A stretch of 64,000 nucleotides of DNA from TMED23 sp964643045 (GCA_964643045.1 CAZXSC010000001.1:62001-126000); one strand, 5' to 3'. Numbered from the stretch's first letter, positions 9,028 through 18,634 are shown. Program-made: numbers and translations. Notes: generated from the sequence alone by a model not told the origin.

Positions 9028-9765
9028 CTAATTTCTTTTCTTGGTGGGGTGTTTCGATACGGCTTGGTTGTTATATAAAATTTCTGCAAGTAACCAATCA
9101 TCCTCGGTATCAATATCAACTGCCCGTTGGGACGGTAACTCATATCCAACAAAATTATTATAATTACCGGCGTCGATTGATTCTTTAATTACAGATGCAG
9201 GAAAAAGGTAGAATTGGCCGGCATCATAATAATTTTCAGGTAAGTCCTGTGAGCGTTTTGGCATTTCTTTGGGAAAATTAGGATCAAGAAAATTATTGGA
9301 AATCATAGTATATGAGCGAGCAATAGGAGCGGGAAACTTGCAAACACTAATGACACCGCTGGCGCTTGGTGTTAAATTTGCCAAATTAATTGCACCATGT
9401 AAGTCCTCTGGCAAAACGAGCGGTGCACAGGCCATCAATAATATAACCTGGTTAAAAACCTCACCCATATTTTCATACTGTTCTAGTACGAATCGTAGAA
9501 CGGGCATTAACGGGGTGTGATCATTAGCAAGATCTGGAGGGCGGACAAACTCCGGAGTGTGTCCGAAATCTGTGGCAATATTAGAAATTTTAATTTCATC
9601 TGTAGAGATATGAATTTTATCAAAGAGATTGCTTGCTTCAGCACACTCAATTGAATAGCCAATAATAGGCTTTCCGCAAAAGGTTCGTAAGTTTTTATGT
9701 GGAATGCGTTTTGAGCCTCCGCGCGCTGGGATGATACATAAGCGCCTGTTTTTATATGAATTCAT
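9028..9765 (-). CDS. pseF: Pseudaminic acid (CMP-nonulosonate) cytidylyltransferase, PseF
   Basis: CMP-sugar synthetase of about 245 residues. The signature PARGGSKRIPHKN is at 13-25, followed by GKPIIGYSIE and ISTDEIKI; FYLFPAS near 180 and the C-terminal DIDTEDDW, which binds metal, are also standard. It activates pseudaminic acid with CTP for glycosyl transfer. I choose the ATG at 9765, which has AGGAG upstream, over a GTG 14 codons earlier. Placement between pseC and the NUDIX gene supports the pseudaminic role. Confidence 0.9.
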   Translation of the reverse strand: MNSYKNRRLCIIPARGGSKRIPHKNLRTFCGKPIIGYSIECAEASNLFDKIHISTDEIKISNIATDFGHTPEFVRPPDLANDHTPLMPVLRFVLEQYENMGEVFNQVILLMACAPLVLPEDLHGAINLANLTPSASGVISVCKFPAPIARSYTMISNNFLDPNFPKEMPKRSQDLPENYYDAGQFYLFPASVIKESIDAGNYNNFVGYELPSQRAVDIDTEDDWLLAEILYNNQAVSKHPTKKRN

Positions 9766-9857
9766 TGGACCAATTAATCTCCTGTTCTGGCGATAATAAT
9801 GGTACACATTATTTTGCTAATTTTTTGCTATGGTTTTGTGCTAAGGGTCGTGTACGT

Positions 9858-10568
9858 TTAAATTTTATTATTTTGAATGATTCCGCCTAGATTCAATATT
9901 GGCTGTAACACCGGGATTAAGTAGTCTTTATTTTTCTTTAGAAATTGTTTTAAGTCATTTGGGGATATTATAGCTAATTTTTCATATTCATTGGTAGCGT
10001 AATTTTTATGACTGTGATGAATATCCCTAGCCGTCATTTTAGACTTTAACCTCAATACAATATCAATTACTCCAGTTTCCACATTTTCAACAAGGCCCAA
10101 AACCAACGGAACAGTAACTTGGGAGCGCTTTAAGCCTAATTCTTCTTCAAGTTCTTCTAAGATTTGAATCTTTGGGTCTCGGTTGGCTAACCCCCCAGCG
10201 GGGGCCGTTTCCCAGTATCCTTTATCAGATATCACAGTTTTGCTTCGAAGACCGAGCACTAAGCCATCTGCGCATGTTAATATTCCGGCGACAGCAGCCG
10301 GGCGTACCGTAAGCCCTAACTCAAAAAGTTCTGGCGCCCGCCGTCTAGCTAAAGCCTCTTTGTAGTTTATGGCTTGTAGCGTAATACTGTTGAATTTATA
10401 CTCAACTAGCGAATACATTGTATTATTTTTTAGGTTTGATCCTCGCCGGGCTTTCTCATTAGCCCAAATGTTTTCTATATGGTGTACTATTCTATCTGGC
10501 AGAGCAAATGGAGCTTGTACAATTATTTTACATGATTCATCGATAGAAAATGTTGCCGTTTTTGTCAC
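9858..10568 (-). CDS. NUDIX hydrolase
   Basis: Protein of 236 residues with a C-terminal NUDIX fold. The box runs from about 124 to 146 and ends EELEEELGL, so the metal-binding glutamates E139, E142 and E143 are present, while the usual arginine of the REUxEE motif is replaced by a glutamate. The N-terminal 90 residues are not recognisable. It sits between the pse genes and a HAD phosphatase gene. NUDIX enzymes cleave nucleoside diphosphates linked to another group, so it could split a UDP-sugar into UMP and sugar 1-phosphate. That specific role is inference. The start is GTG without a clear ribosome binding site. Confidence 0.75.
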   Translation of the reverse strand: MTKTATFSIDESCKIIVQAPFALPDRIVHHIENIWANEKARRGSNLKNNTMYSLVEYKFNSITLQAINYKEALARRRAPELFELGLTVRPAAVAGILTCADGLVLGLRSKTVISDKGYWETAPAGGLANRDPKIQILEELEEELGLKRSQVTVPLVLGLVENVETGVIDIVLRLKSKMTARDIHHSHKNYATNEYEKLAIISPNDLKQFLKKNKDYLIPVLQPILNLGGIIQNNKI

Positions 10569-10640
10569 TTGAGATTTTTATTGAATTTCGTAATTAAAGT
10601 CGGTTTTTAATCTAGATCAATATTTTATGGTAAATTATTC

Positions 10641-11288
10641 TTAGATGTGGTGATTTAATTCATTTAAATTCGATACGAACGTACATCCCGGTGGCCATTC
10701 GCTTTTATTGGTTGGAGGTGTATGTAAGACGATTGTTTGGAGACCCGCTGAACTTGAAGAATGTGCCCCTGCTGGTGTGTCTTCAATTCCTATGGAAAAG
10801 TTTGCGCTAACTTGAGCTTGATGAAGGGCTTTTAGATAAGGCTCTGGCGAGGGCTTACCATTCTTTACGTTTTCTGCGGCGATTACAAAGCTGATCCACT
10901 TCGAAAGACCGGTTTTGTTTAACCAATAAGTTGTTAAATCTTGATTGTTTGAGGTTACTATTGCGTTGATCCAGCCCCTTTTATGGGTGCACGCCAAGAG
11001 GCTATATGCTCCTGCTGAAGGTTTTACGTTGCTGTAATTTTCTTTGATAAGAACCTGATAAAACGATAAAAGTTCACTTATATTTTCCGTTATACCGTGG
11101 GTTTCTTTTAAATAACTTATTGCTTCAGTTAATGGTGGTCCATTCAGTAAATCAAATTCACTTTGGCTGGGAATACGATCAAAATGCGTGAGAAAAGATT
11201 CATAGACCATCTGTAGAATACCTTTGCTGTTTGCTAATGTCCCATCTAAGTCAAAAAATAACCCCCGTTTAATTTTTTTTTGAGTCAT
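10641..11288 (-). CDS. HAD-superfamily phosphatase (phosphoglycolate/beta-PGM-like)
   Basis: HAD hydrolase of 215 residues. Motif I is FFDLDGTLANS with D13 and D15, motif II is the VTSNNQ segment near 102, and the C-terminal part has NGKPSPEPY (lysine) and GIEDTPAG (acidic motif IV). A helical cap after residue 20 places it in subfamily I. Such enzymes remove phosphate from sugar phosphates. Beside a NUDIX gene and pseI, it could dephosphorylate a sugar 1-phosphate or a nonulosonate 9-phosphate. The substrate is not visible from the sequence. Confidence 0.82.
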   Translation of the reverse strand: MTQKKIKRGLFFDLDGTLANSKGILQMVYESFLTHFDRIPSQSEFDLLNGPPLTEAISYLKETHGITENISELLSFYQVLIKENYSNVKPSAGAYSLLACTHKRGWINAIVTSNNQDLTTYWLNKTGLSKWISFVIAAENVKNGKPSPEPYLKALHQAQVSANFSIGIEDTPAGAHSSSSAGLQTIVLHTPPTNKSEWPPGCTFVSNLNELNHHI

Positions 11289-11355
11289 GTTAAATTAGAA
11301 ATATATAAGCATTTTGCGTTGAGTTATTGGACATTAAAGTTGGGCCTATAAGATT

Positions 11356-12183
11356 TCATTTAATTTTTTGAAAAACATAAAGGCGATTCTGACCAAACTT
11401 GCCAAATTGATCCTTTGATGTTTCCGAAATGGCTATGTTTACCGCTGTTGCCGCTTCCACGAGTGGATGCGAATAATCAACCTCGCCATTATTAATTAAA
11501 GGTGTCAATACGTATAGGACAATATCATGCAGGCTGATAAAATCTTCGATCTCAATCAATTTCATGTTTTGAGCTTCAGTATGAGGTAGGATTACGTTTT
11601 CATCTAAAAACAAATTATATTCTGCTGGTGTTCTAGGTGGAAGGCCAACGGCCATGCGAGTTTCATTTTGTAAGGCGTAGGTTTGTTGTGAATTTTCTAT
11701 TAGAAGTATGTAGCCCCCCACTTGAAGTTTTGTGCAGAGTAGAGTTATAGCTTGTTTTTGGAGCTCTATCTTGTTCAGATTTATTAGGCATCTAACCGAG
11801 AAGATGATGTCATACATCGATGAAAGGTGTTCTAATTTGGTAACATCATTTACGGCGAAGGATAATCTTTTATCAGGTATTTTGAGGGATGTTTTTTTTC
11901 TATTAGCAGCGTCAATCATGTCAGGTATATAATCAAAGCCCTCGAATTTAAGATTTTGGAATTCCTGGGCTAATGGAATGCTATTTTGTCCATTTCCACA
12001 GCCAACTTCCAACACAGATTTTAAATTATTTTTGGCTTTTAATATTTGACGAAATGCACGGATCAGCGCATTAATTTCCATATCTTTCGCGCTAGAGGTC
12101 TTGGTTGTTGCCAACGTACCTTGTCCATGCTCTTGTGCGAGCCGTAGCCAGTGTTTTTTGATTTGATCAAGTGACAATGGCAT
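11356..12183 (-). CDS. Class I SAM-dependent methyltransferase
   Basis: Methyltransferase of 275 residues with motif I VLEVGCGNGQN near 57-67 and an acidic DYIPDM near 80. NDVTKL and IIFSVRCLINL correspond to later SAM-fold strands. The protein may O- or N-methylate a nonulosonic acid, since it lies between pseI and the HAD gene. The start ATG is well separated from pseI (about 40 bases). The acceptor is unknown. Confidence 0.8.
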   Translation of the reverse strand: MPLSLDQIKKHWLRLAQEHGQGTLATTKTSSAKDMEINALIRAFRQILKAKNNLKSVLEVGCGNGQNSIPLAQEFQNLKFEGFDYIPDMIDAANRKKTSLKIPDKRLSFAVNDVTKLEHLSSMYDIIFSVRCLINLNKIELQKQAITLLCTKLQVGGYILLIENSQQTYALQNETRMAVGLPPRTPAEYNLFLDENVILPHTEAQNMKLIEIEDFISLHDIVLYVLTPLINNGEVDYSHPLVEAATAVNIAISETSKDQFGKFGQNRLYVFQKIK

Positions 12184-12225
12184 TAATTTCTCTTCTGATA
12201 GTATTGTGAAGTCGGCAGAGTGTAT

Positions 12226-13284
12226 TTAATTTTGAACATGTTTCCACGTTAAAGCGGTCCCCTTAAAAAGGTCGCGCGTAGCACACAGACCTATAATTTT
12301 TGGCAAGTTATTTGGAGGAAGACCAAAACCCGGTCGTATAGAACGCACGTTCTCTGGTGTTATCTTTTCACCTTTTTTGATATTTTTAGTGACATAGAGT
12401 GAGGGGCGGAGCAGGATGTTATCTTTTTCGGCTTCGATCGCATCTACTTTAATTTCGCCCATCGATTCCCATGCTAGTCGGCAATCGTTGACTAATTGTT
12501 TCAACTCGTGGGGCTCCAAGGAGAATGATGAATCTACTCCGCCATCTTGCCGGGAAAGTGTTAAGTGTTTTTCAATAATACATGCTCCCATTGGGATTGA
12601 TGCCACTGCAGTAGCGGTTCCAGGTGAATGGTCAGATAAACCAATTGGAATGTTATATGTTGATTGTAAAAATGGAATAGTGCGTAAATTATAGTCTTTT
12701 GAGTTTGCTGGATAAGCACTGACACAATGAAGAAGGGCTATCCCGGTAGCACCACCTTCTGTTGCTGTTTTTACGGCCTCCGAAATTTCTATCTGATTTG
12801 CTAGGCCAGTTGAAATTATAAGGGGTTTTTTTGTTTGAGAACATTTAAGTATTAATGGAGTGTCAATGCATTCAAAAGAAGCGATTTTGTAAGCAGGGCA
12901 GTCAAGTTCCTCCAGAAAATCAACAGCGGTTTCGTCAAAAGGGCTACTGAAAATTATCAGACCTAATTCTTTTGCCCGAACAAATAGTTGCGGATGCCAG
13001 TCCCAGGGCGTATGAGCTTCTTGGTAAAGATCGTAGAGGCGTCTACCTTTCCACGGCCCATCGGTTATCATAAACTCCGGCCCGTCATGGTCCAGCGTAA
13101 GAGTATCTGCTGTATATGTTTGTAGTTTTATGGCATCAACACCAGCTTCGGCGGCAAGTTCGATAAGTTTGATGGCTCGGCTTAAGTCGCCGTTATGATT
13201 ACCCGATAATTCAGCAATTATGAATGGGGGTCTGTTTAGTCCAACACTTTTATTGGAGATTTTAAACACCGTTTGATGCTTCAT
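12226..13284 (-). CDS. pseI: Pseudaminic acid synthase, PseI (NeuB family)
   Basis: NeuB-family synthase of 352 residues that condenses PEP with 2,4-diacetamido-2,4,6-trideoxy-L-altrose. The barrel carries IAELSGNHNG (23-32), DAIKLQTYT (50-58), the PseI-type stretch GPWKGRRLYDLYQEAHTPW (76-94), SSPFDETAV and GLSDHSPG; the C-terminal SAF domain starts near 283 and ends with GFGLPPNNL. The WKGRRLYDLY form is typical of PseI and not of NeuB or LegI. It stands at the upstream end of the pse block. Confidence 0.93.
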   Translation of the reverse strand: MKHQTVFKISNKSVGLNRPPFIIAELSGNHNGDLSRAIKLIELAAEAGVDAIKLQTYTADTLTLDHDGPEFMITDGPWKGRRLYDLYQEAHTPWDWHPQLFVRAKELGLIIFSSPFDETAVDFLEELDCPAYKIASFECIDTPLILKCSQTKKPLIISTGLANQIEISEAVKTATEGGATGIALLHCVSAYPANSKDYNLRTIPFLQSTYNIPIGLSDHSPGTATAVASIPMGACIIEKHLTLSRQDGGVDSSFSLEPHELKQLVNDCRLAWESMGEIKVDAIEAEKDNILLRPSLYVTKNIKKGEKITPENVRSIRPGFGLPPNNLPKIIGLCATRDLFKGTALTWKHVQN

Positions 13285-13392
13285 ATCTTATTTGTCATGT
13301 AATTATAAATCCATATTGAAAAACTATATTACTTTACTTGTAGATTTAACAGATCAATTAAAAAATTGTTTGAAAAAAATTAATTTAAGAAA

Positions 13393-15300
13393 TTAACACT
13401 TAAGAAGTTCCAGAATGGTGTCTTTGATATATCTCTGGGGATCGTTAATTTCACCTTTCCCATAGTAGTCCCTCTGCATTTTTTTTAGTTTATCTTTTGG
13501 CATATATCTGCTGTGTTCGATGAAGTTTTTTACTCGCTGTCGTAAAATTTTTTCATCAAATACCATGATAGGATAGGGGCTATAATCATGTAAATAAGAT
13601 GTAATAGGGTCGCCATTTGCCATGGCATCAAAAGCAAAAACAGGAATATCTTCAGCTAAACATTGGTCGCATAGTGAAGTTAACCGGGCTATAACAAAAT
13701 CTGACATGGCAGCTATCTGATATGATCTTTCGCTGATGTCGTAATTTGTGTCAATCTCTAGGTTTGGGATCAGCGAAATGGAATTCTTAATGTGCAAGAA
13801 TGCCGGTATTTCAAGCCAATCGCAATTTTTTCCCCTGATTATAAAAACACAGCTCGTATTTTCTTTAGCGATTGCTATGATTGTATTATAAAAATATAGA
13901 TTATCAACCCAGCCAATTCCTGGGCTACAGGCATTTGTAAACGGATCTGGTAACGAGTGAAAATCTAAAACGAGGCAAACCTTAGAATATTGGCCAAATC
14001 TATTTTTGCGTTCAATCTGAGCCACTCTTTTATGAGAAGGTATTCTTTGGTGCATTGGATCACCAGATATAATGATGTCTTGTAATACTGCATAGGCGCG
14101 ATTTTCCATCGCTTTCTGTGTTATTTTCCCATGTACAAAAAATACATCGAGAATTGGTGCGAAGCATAACATAAAAGGCAGGAAAAACCGTTCTTGAACG
14201 GCAATTGTTTTGATGCCCATTGTCTGTAAGGCGATTGCGGCGGGTTTTGGAAACAGAAATGAATATCCAATCAGCGCAAGTTTTGAGCCTTTAAATAATT
14301 CAAAGGATTTTACATATCTGTTTATTTGTAATGTGGTCAAAGCTAGGATGAATGCTCGATGTAAGGTATTTTTGTTTTTATTAAGAGTACGAATATTTTT
14401 TATAAACAGCTGGATCAAATTCAAAACACTTATTGGATTTTTATCGATAAATGTTGGTTCAATATTGTTGCGACGGTAATCGTTAGAAATACTTATGCGC
14501 TCGTTTGCGGTAATGTTTTCAGTTAACTCAATGTGGCATATTTGATTGCGGTGGAGCGGATTTTCTAGCTCGGTTGAATAGAAAATATCTTTTTGAAAAA
14601 GATTAGAGTAAGAAATACCTTTATGAGGGAAATAAAGAATATTTGCTTTTTTTTCTCGCCCACTTTCTCGGATCTCCGTGATTTGTTTTTTATTTGTGAG
14701 TTCACCGAGGTGAACCTTGTTCACAATATTTTGTGGTATTTTGATGTACTTACCTGAGTTTTTATATATGCGGTTAATTAATCCTATGAAATCTTGATTA
14801 ACCCAAAAAGGGCATAAGTTTTTAATGTTTGTATACTGCGATAGTTTTAGTATAGAAAATACGGTTGTTCGAGGTTGATAAATGCGTGCGTTATAACCTA
14901 GTTTTTTAAAATGATCAGCTGTGGCATAGGCTAGCGAGTAGGGACGAATGATATTATAAATAGTATCAAATAAAACCGACCTTGCTTTGTTTTTGGTTGA
15001 AGCTGGAACTATTGCTGAGAGAAAAGAAAAATCACTATTAACAAATTGTTTTTTTATTAGTATGTCGGCATATCTTGCGGGTAGGATTAGGTAGGCGGAT
15101 ACGTCGTAACTTTTCAAGGATCCATAATCTACCCAATCCACGCCTAATTTTTTTAATCTGTCCACCCAGCTTAAATCTCTGATCATACCTTTTGGTTCGA
15201 TAAAAATAATATTATTGCCTATGAGTTTTAAGAAGCAGGCTACAGGAATGGTTGCAAGCGTCAGCCACCGGAAAACGACAATTTTTTTCTGTCTACCCAA
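13393..15300 (-). CDS. Glycosyltransferase-like surface polysaccharide protein (unrecognised family)
   Basis: Protein of about 635 residues with no family I can name. The first 20 residues are hydrophobic enough to be an N-terminal strand or a weak membrane anchor. The C-terminal third has strand-helix character with VCLVLDFHSLPDP near 440, CVFIIRGKN near 485 and DFVIARLTSLCDQCLAEDIP near 545; this resembles the acceptor and nucleotide halves of GT-B enzymes. The start is a TTG (15300) and could be wrong. Its AT-rich DNA and position between the sulfatase-fold gene and pseI fit a transferase adding a nonulosonate or a modifying group. Confidence 0.5.
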   Translation of the reverse strand: MGRQKKIVVFRWLTLATIPVACFLKLIGNNIIFIEPKGMIRDLSWVDRLKKLGVDWVDYGSLKSYDVSAYLILPARYADILIKKQFVNSDFSFLSAIVPASTKNKARSVLFDTIYNIIRPYSLAYATADHFKKLGYNARIYQPRTTVFSILKLSQYTNIKNLCPFWVNQDFIGLINRIYKNSGKYIKIPQNIVNKVHLGELTNKKQITEIRESGREKKANILYFPHKGISYSNLFQKDIFYSTELENPLHRNQICHIELTENITANERISISNDYRRNNIEPTFIDKNPISVLNLIQLFIKNIRTLNKNKNTLHRAFILALTTLQINRYVKSFELFKGSKLALIGYSFLFPKPAAIALQTMGIKTIAVQERFFLPFMLCFAPILDVFFVHGKITQKAMENRAYAVLQDIIISGDPMHQRIPSHKRVAQIERKNRFGQYSKVCLVLDFHSLPDPFTNACSPGIGWVDNLYFYNTIIAIAKENTSCVFIIRGKNCDWLEIPAFLHIKNSISLIPNLEIDTNYDISERSYQIAAMSDFVIARLTSLCDQCLAEDIPVFAFDAMANGDPITSYLHDYSPYPIMVFDEKILRQRVKNFIEHSRYMPKDKLKKMQRDYYGKGEINDPQRYIKDTILELLKC

Positions 15301-15445
15301 TATTAAATTTTCTTGTCATACGGTGATCTGATCTAATGATTTGTTTTGAATTTATATATCTAACTTTCAATATTTTTCTTAGCCAGGTTTTCTAAAACAA
15401 CTGATAACGGATAGTTATTTTAAATATCTTTTGGATTTCAAATTC

Positions 15446-17068
15446 TTAGACAGGGGAGTTATTAACATTAGCTAATAGCTTCGCTTGAGATTTGATTTCA
15501 GCCCGGCGGTTTTTTGCAATTTCTCGAAAAGAATGGAGGACGTCTTTATTTTTAAGATCACCTGCAATATTCTTAGTTTCATCAGGACTTTGTTGAAGGT
15601 CTATTAGAATTTCAGTTGCTGGGGGGCTAGCGTCATGCTCTGAGATTCGTTCTTTAATTATATATTTATAACGGTCATTTCGAAAACACTGATAGATTGG
15701 GCCTTCTAAGGGGTCACATGGTCCGCGATGGGTATGCTCAGCAACTACAAAATCAGTTTTTTGCGTGTTGCTCAATAGTGACTTACCACAAAACCCGGGG
15801 TCGATTGGGAGATCTAAAGCTTCACAGATTGTGGGGGCTACGTCGATGCTACTGGCTAAAGTTTGGTGACGTTCTATTGGGACGCCCGGACCATTAAGCA
15901 GAAATGGTATATGCAGATATTTATCATGAAAACAACCAGTAACAGATGTGCTAGAAAGAGCATGCTGGCCCTTGAATCTGACCGCTCCGTGATCGCTGGT
16001 GATGGCGACAACTGTATCTTTCACAATATGGTTTGGTAGAGATTTAAGAAAATTATTTAAATTAGTATCTACATAATTAAGTGCCATGTCGTAAGTATAC
16101 TGTTCACGATTACACGCGCCAAGACCCTGTCTTGATTGGTATGATTGTGTCGGCCGCATTACATATTGATGCTCTGAACAAATATTGTCATGTATGTCCA
16201 TCAGATGAACCACAGCAGCAAAATGTGCACCATTTAATGTATTAATCCATTTGAATATTATATCGAAAGCTGCTGCCGATGAAATTTGTTTATCATAGGT
16301 TCGCATTCTAAGGTCGGTACCGGGAATTCGTTTGTGGTCCAAAGGCCTGAGGAGTTTATTTAAGTGGCGATATATTGGCTGAATTTTAAGAAAACCCTCC
16401 AGACTATTGTTTGTAATACGATCAATATTTCTTTCTATGTATGCTTGGGGATCTGTGTTCAAGTGATCTCTATGTTCAAGTACAAGGTTGTGGATAGTCT
16501 GAAAGTCATAACAAAAAATAGGGGTGTTGAGATTTCCAACAAACTCTGGAAGATTAATCCAGCGTTGTGTGTAATCTAAAATAAAGTCATAAAACCAACT
16601 GACAACTTTTATTATTTCTCTTTGAACTGCCACATGTCCAATCTGTTCTTTTTTTCTTAGAATATGCCATAAGAAAGTTCGCCGCATACAGCGCCATATC
16701 AACTCAATATCATAAAAACTTAGCGTAAAATCAGCGCCAGCATCAAAACCGTAGAGAGAATCAAGTATGTACGTTTTTGTTAGAAGACAGGTTGAATATC
16801 CGTGGGTCTTTAAATAATTCAACAGGCTGGCTTTTCGCGTTGACATTCCTTGCATATATCCGCCCCTATCGAGCGGCAGTGAGGAGCTAAATATTGACGC
16901 CATGCTGAATTCTGTCGGGTTGCCATGGGAGTAAAAATTTTCACACCAAAGCCCTGAATTTGCGAGGTTTATTATAGTGGGGCAAATATCGGCTCGTGGG
17001 CCAGTCAGCGGAATACGGCTAGGTGTAGCGCTATCTGCTATGATAAGGATGAGATTTTTATTTTTCAT
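15446..17068 (-). CDS. Sulfatase/alkaline-phosphatase-superfamily protein
   Basis: Soluble protein of 540 residues with the sulfatase fold. Metal ligands are D11 (IIADSATP), D359 and H360 (ITSDHGAV), with a further histidine in GQHAL. The sulfatase C/SxPxR signature is absent. Its place is taken by GNPTEFSMASIFSS (49-62), where T52 could be the nucleophile, as in phosphoethanolamine and glycerophosphate transferases of this superfamily. No signal peptide or membrane segment is visible, so it likely acts in the cytoplasm. It may be a phosphotransferase or hydrolase for a phosphorylated sugar; the substrate is unknown. Confidence 0.75.
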   Translation of the reverse strand: MKNKNLILIIADSATPSRIPLTGPRADICPTIINLANSGLWCENFYSHGNPTEFSMASIFSSSLPLDRGGYMQGMSTRKASLLNYLKTHGYSTCLLTKTYILDSLYGFDAGADFTLSFYDIELIWRCMRRTFLWHILRKKEQIGHVAVQREIIKVVSWFYDFILDYTQRWINLPEFVGNLNTPIFCYDFQTIHNLVLEHRDHLNTDPQAYIERNIDRITNNSLEGFLKIQPIYRHLNKLLRPLDHKRIPGTDLRMRTYDKQISSAAAFDIIFKWINTLNGAHFAAVVHLMDIHDNICSEHQYVMRPTQSYQSRQGLGACNREQYTYDMALNYVDTNLNNFLKSLPNHIVKDTVVAITSDHGAVRFKGQHALSSTSVTGCFHDKYLHIPFLLNGPGVPIERHQTLASSIDVAPTICEALDLPIDPGFCGKSLLSNTQKTDFVVAEHTHRGPCDPLEGPIYQCFRNDRYKYIIKERISEHDASPPATEILIDLQQSPDETKNIAGDLKNKDVLHSFREIAKNRRAEIKSQAKLLANVNNSPV

Positions 17069-17097
17069 TGTAGTCTTTTAGGGTGTGTGAAAGAACC

Positions 17098-17805
17098 TTA
17101 TTCTATGTACGATTCCAAGGGCTGATCAGAGAGAGCAAAGCGTAATTTCATTTTGTCGTAACCGACAGAGGTTTTAAAAGTTCTAACTAGCATTTTATCG
17201 ACCTCGTCAAGGTCAATCTTATCACTATTATTACTTAATATAACAAATTGCACCTCTGAATGATCAACGTCGGCCTCTTGGTGACAGATGAAAAGTTCGA
17301 GCTCTTCTTCAGTAAAGCCGCGTTTTCTATATTCGTCCTCAAAAAATCTAGAGACGGGAGCATACCATTCTTCAATTGCTGCTGTTACTGCCATTAAAGA
17401 AAATAAAGAGCTCTCTTCGCACACTGCCACCCATTCATTGTTAATGGATTCAAGGTCTTCATTGTAACGAATAGACGATTGGCGTGATACCGGCGTTCCT
17501 GCGAAAAGTTTGAATCGCATGTCGAGATGGTCTATATGTTCATCGGTTTCGCCTTCGTCATCAATTATCTCTTCCATTCTACTTACATCGTTGGTAGTGA
17601 TTTGGTTCTTCGTTGAACCCGATTGAAGTTTCGATTTATACATATCCTGAATTTTTTGGCGAGTATTAAGTGCACGGTAGAGCTCAACGATCTCAGCACA
17701 AAGAATTTTTTGGCGGTCAAACTTGTTTTCTAAGAGAGCTGTGCAAAAAGGCATAGTTTCCAATGCGGGTTGTCTTTCCCGGATTAGGTCAAATACATCA
17801 GTCAT
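17098..17805 (-). CDS. Heme-oxygenase-like (TenA/PqqC/HDO-type) putative diiron protein
   Basis: All-helical protein of about 235 residues. Possible metal ligands follow the heme-oxygenase-like diiron pattern: E38 in CAEIVELY, acidic residues near 85, E145 in AAIEEWYAP, and HQEADVDH (175-182) giving HxxxDxxH. Family members are oxygenases or oxidases that cut C-C or C-N bonds or hydroxylate amino acids. The ATG at 17805 has AAAGGA eight bases upstream and overlaps the methyltransferase stop by eight bases. An oxygenase in this position, near the phosphoramidate genes, is unusual; the substrate is unknown. Confidence 0.6.
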   Translation of the reverse strand: MTDVFDLIRERQPALETMPFCTALLENKFDRQKILCAEIVELYRALNTRQKIQDMYKSKLQSGSTKNQITTNDVSRMEEIIDDEGETDEHIDHLDMRFKLFAGTPVSRQSSIRYNEDLESINNEWVAVCEESSLFSLMAVTAAIEEWYAPVSRFFEDEYRKRGFTEEELELFICHQEADVDHSEVQFVILSNNSDKIDLDEVDKMLVRTFKTSVGYDKMKLRFALSDQPLESYIE

Positions 17806-18634
17806 TTTTTTTCCTTTTGGCCCGGTTTTTATTGTCACGTTCTTTATTAGCAAGACCCGAGATACGCCAGGCAGCAAAGCGCCACTTAAGTGTATCCATC
17901 TGTTCCATATTTAGCTCAGCCATATTCTTGCGATCCACATCATACCAAGAGTAAAAAGGGTCATCTTCCAAAAATTCAGGAAATTGATCGCTAATAAGTT
18001 CAATATTATCAAATCTCGAGGCCAATAATGTTGGGATCCTTGCAAAAAGCGGCTCGCCCCGGTTGTCGTTAATGGGTTTGATTGGTTCGAGCCCAATTTT
18101 GCGGCGATTAATATTTATGATCGGCTCATAGACATGTTCATAATTTTGATTTGCATCATCTACGCAAACTAACGAATTTTCCTCGTATAAAGGCAATAAT
18201 GCTTCAATCTCTTGGCTGACTGTATTCCAAGTATGATCTGAATCATGGTGAGAAAAATGAATTTTTTTTGTCAGCTCACCTATAATAGCCAAGCCAATAT
18301 AAGGGTCAGTAGAGTCTCCTGAGATAAAAGTCCAATGCTCACTAATTGATTTGTTATGGACTTTTTCCAGAGTATCAGCGCAGACTGAGCGAATAAATGA
18401 GGCTTTTGAAGCATTCGTATCCCACGAAAATACATGACCACCTGTCATCATCGCGTGGTGAATGAGAAGGAGTGTGCTTGCTCCTACACCAGTTTCAACC
18501 AAATTGGCAGAACGCTCAAACACTGGATTCTCTAAGTATTTTTTTAGCAATCTAAACTCTGAATCTGGCAATGAATTTGCCCATCTTGGTAGGCTATGCT
18601 TAACCGCGATCAGGTATTGATCAAGGTCCGACAT
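17798..18634 (-). CDS. SAM-dependent methyltransferase-like protein
   Basis: Protein of about 278 residues with ETGVGASTLLL (47-57) as a SAM motif I, then FSWDTN near 69, a SHHDSDHTW segment (128-136) and CVDDAN near 157, matching Methyltransf_24-type folds. It may methylate the phosphoramidate or a sugar, because the C. jejuni MeOPN cluster has methyltransferases beside the same four enzymes. That link is inference. The ATG at 18634 follows GGGAAAG and is preferred; a GTG at 18685, close to the previous stop, is possible. Confidence 0.65.
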   Translation of the reverse strand: MSDLDQYLIAVKHSLPRWANSLPDSEFRLLKKYLENPVFERSANLVETGVGASTLLLIHHAMMTGGHVFSWDTNASKASFIRSVCADTLEKVHNKSISEHWTFISGDSTDPYIGLAIIGELTKKIHFSHHDSDHTWNTVSQEIEALLPLYEENSLVCVDDANQNYEHVYEPIININRRKIGLEPIKPINDNRGEPLFARIPTLLASRFDNIELISDQFPEFLEDDPFYSWYDVDRKNMAELNMEQMDTLKWRFAAWRISGLANKERDNKNRAKRKKND

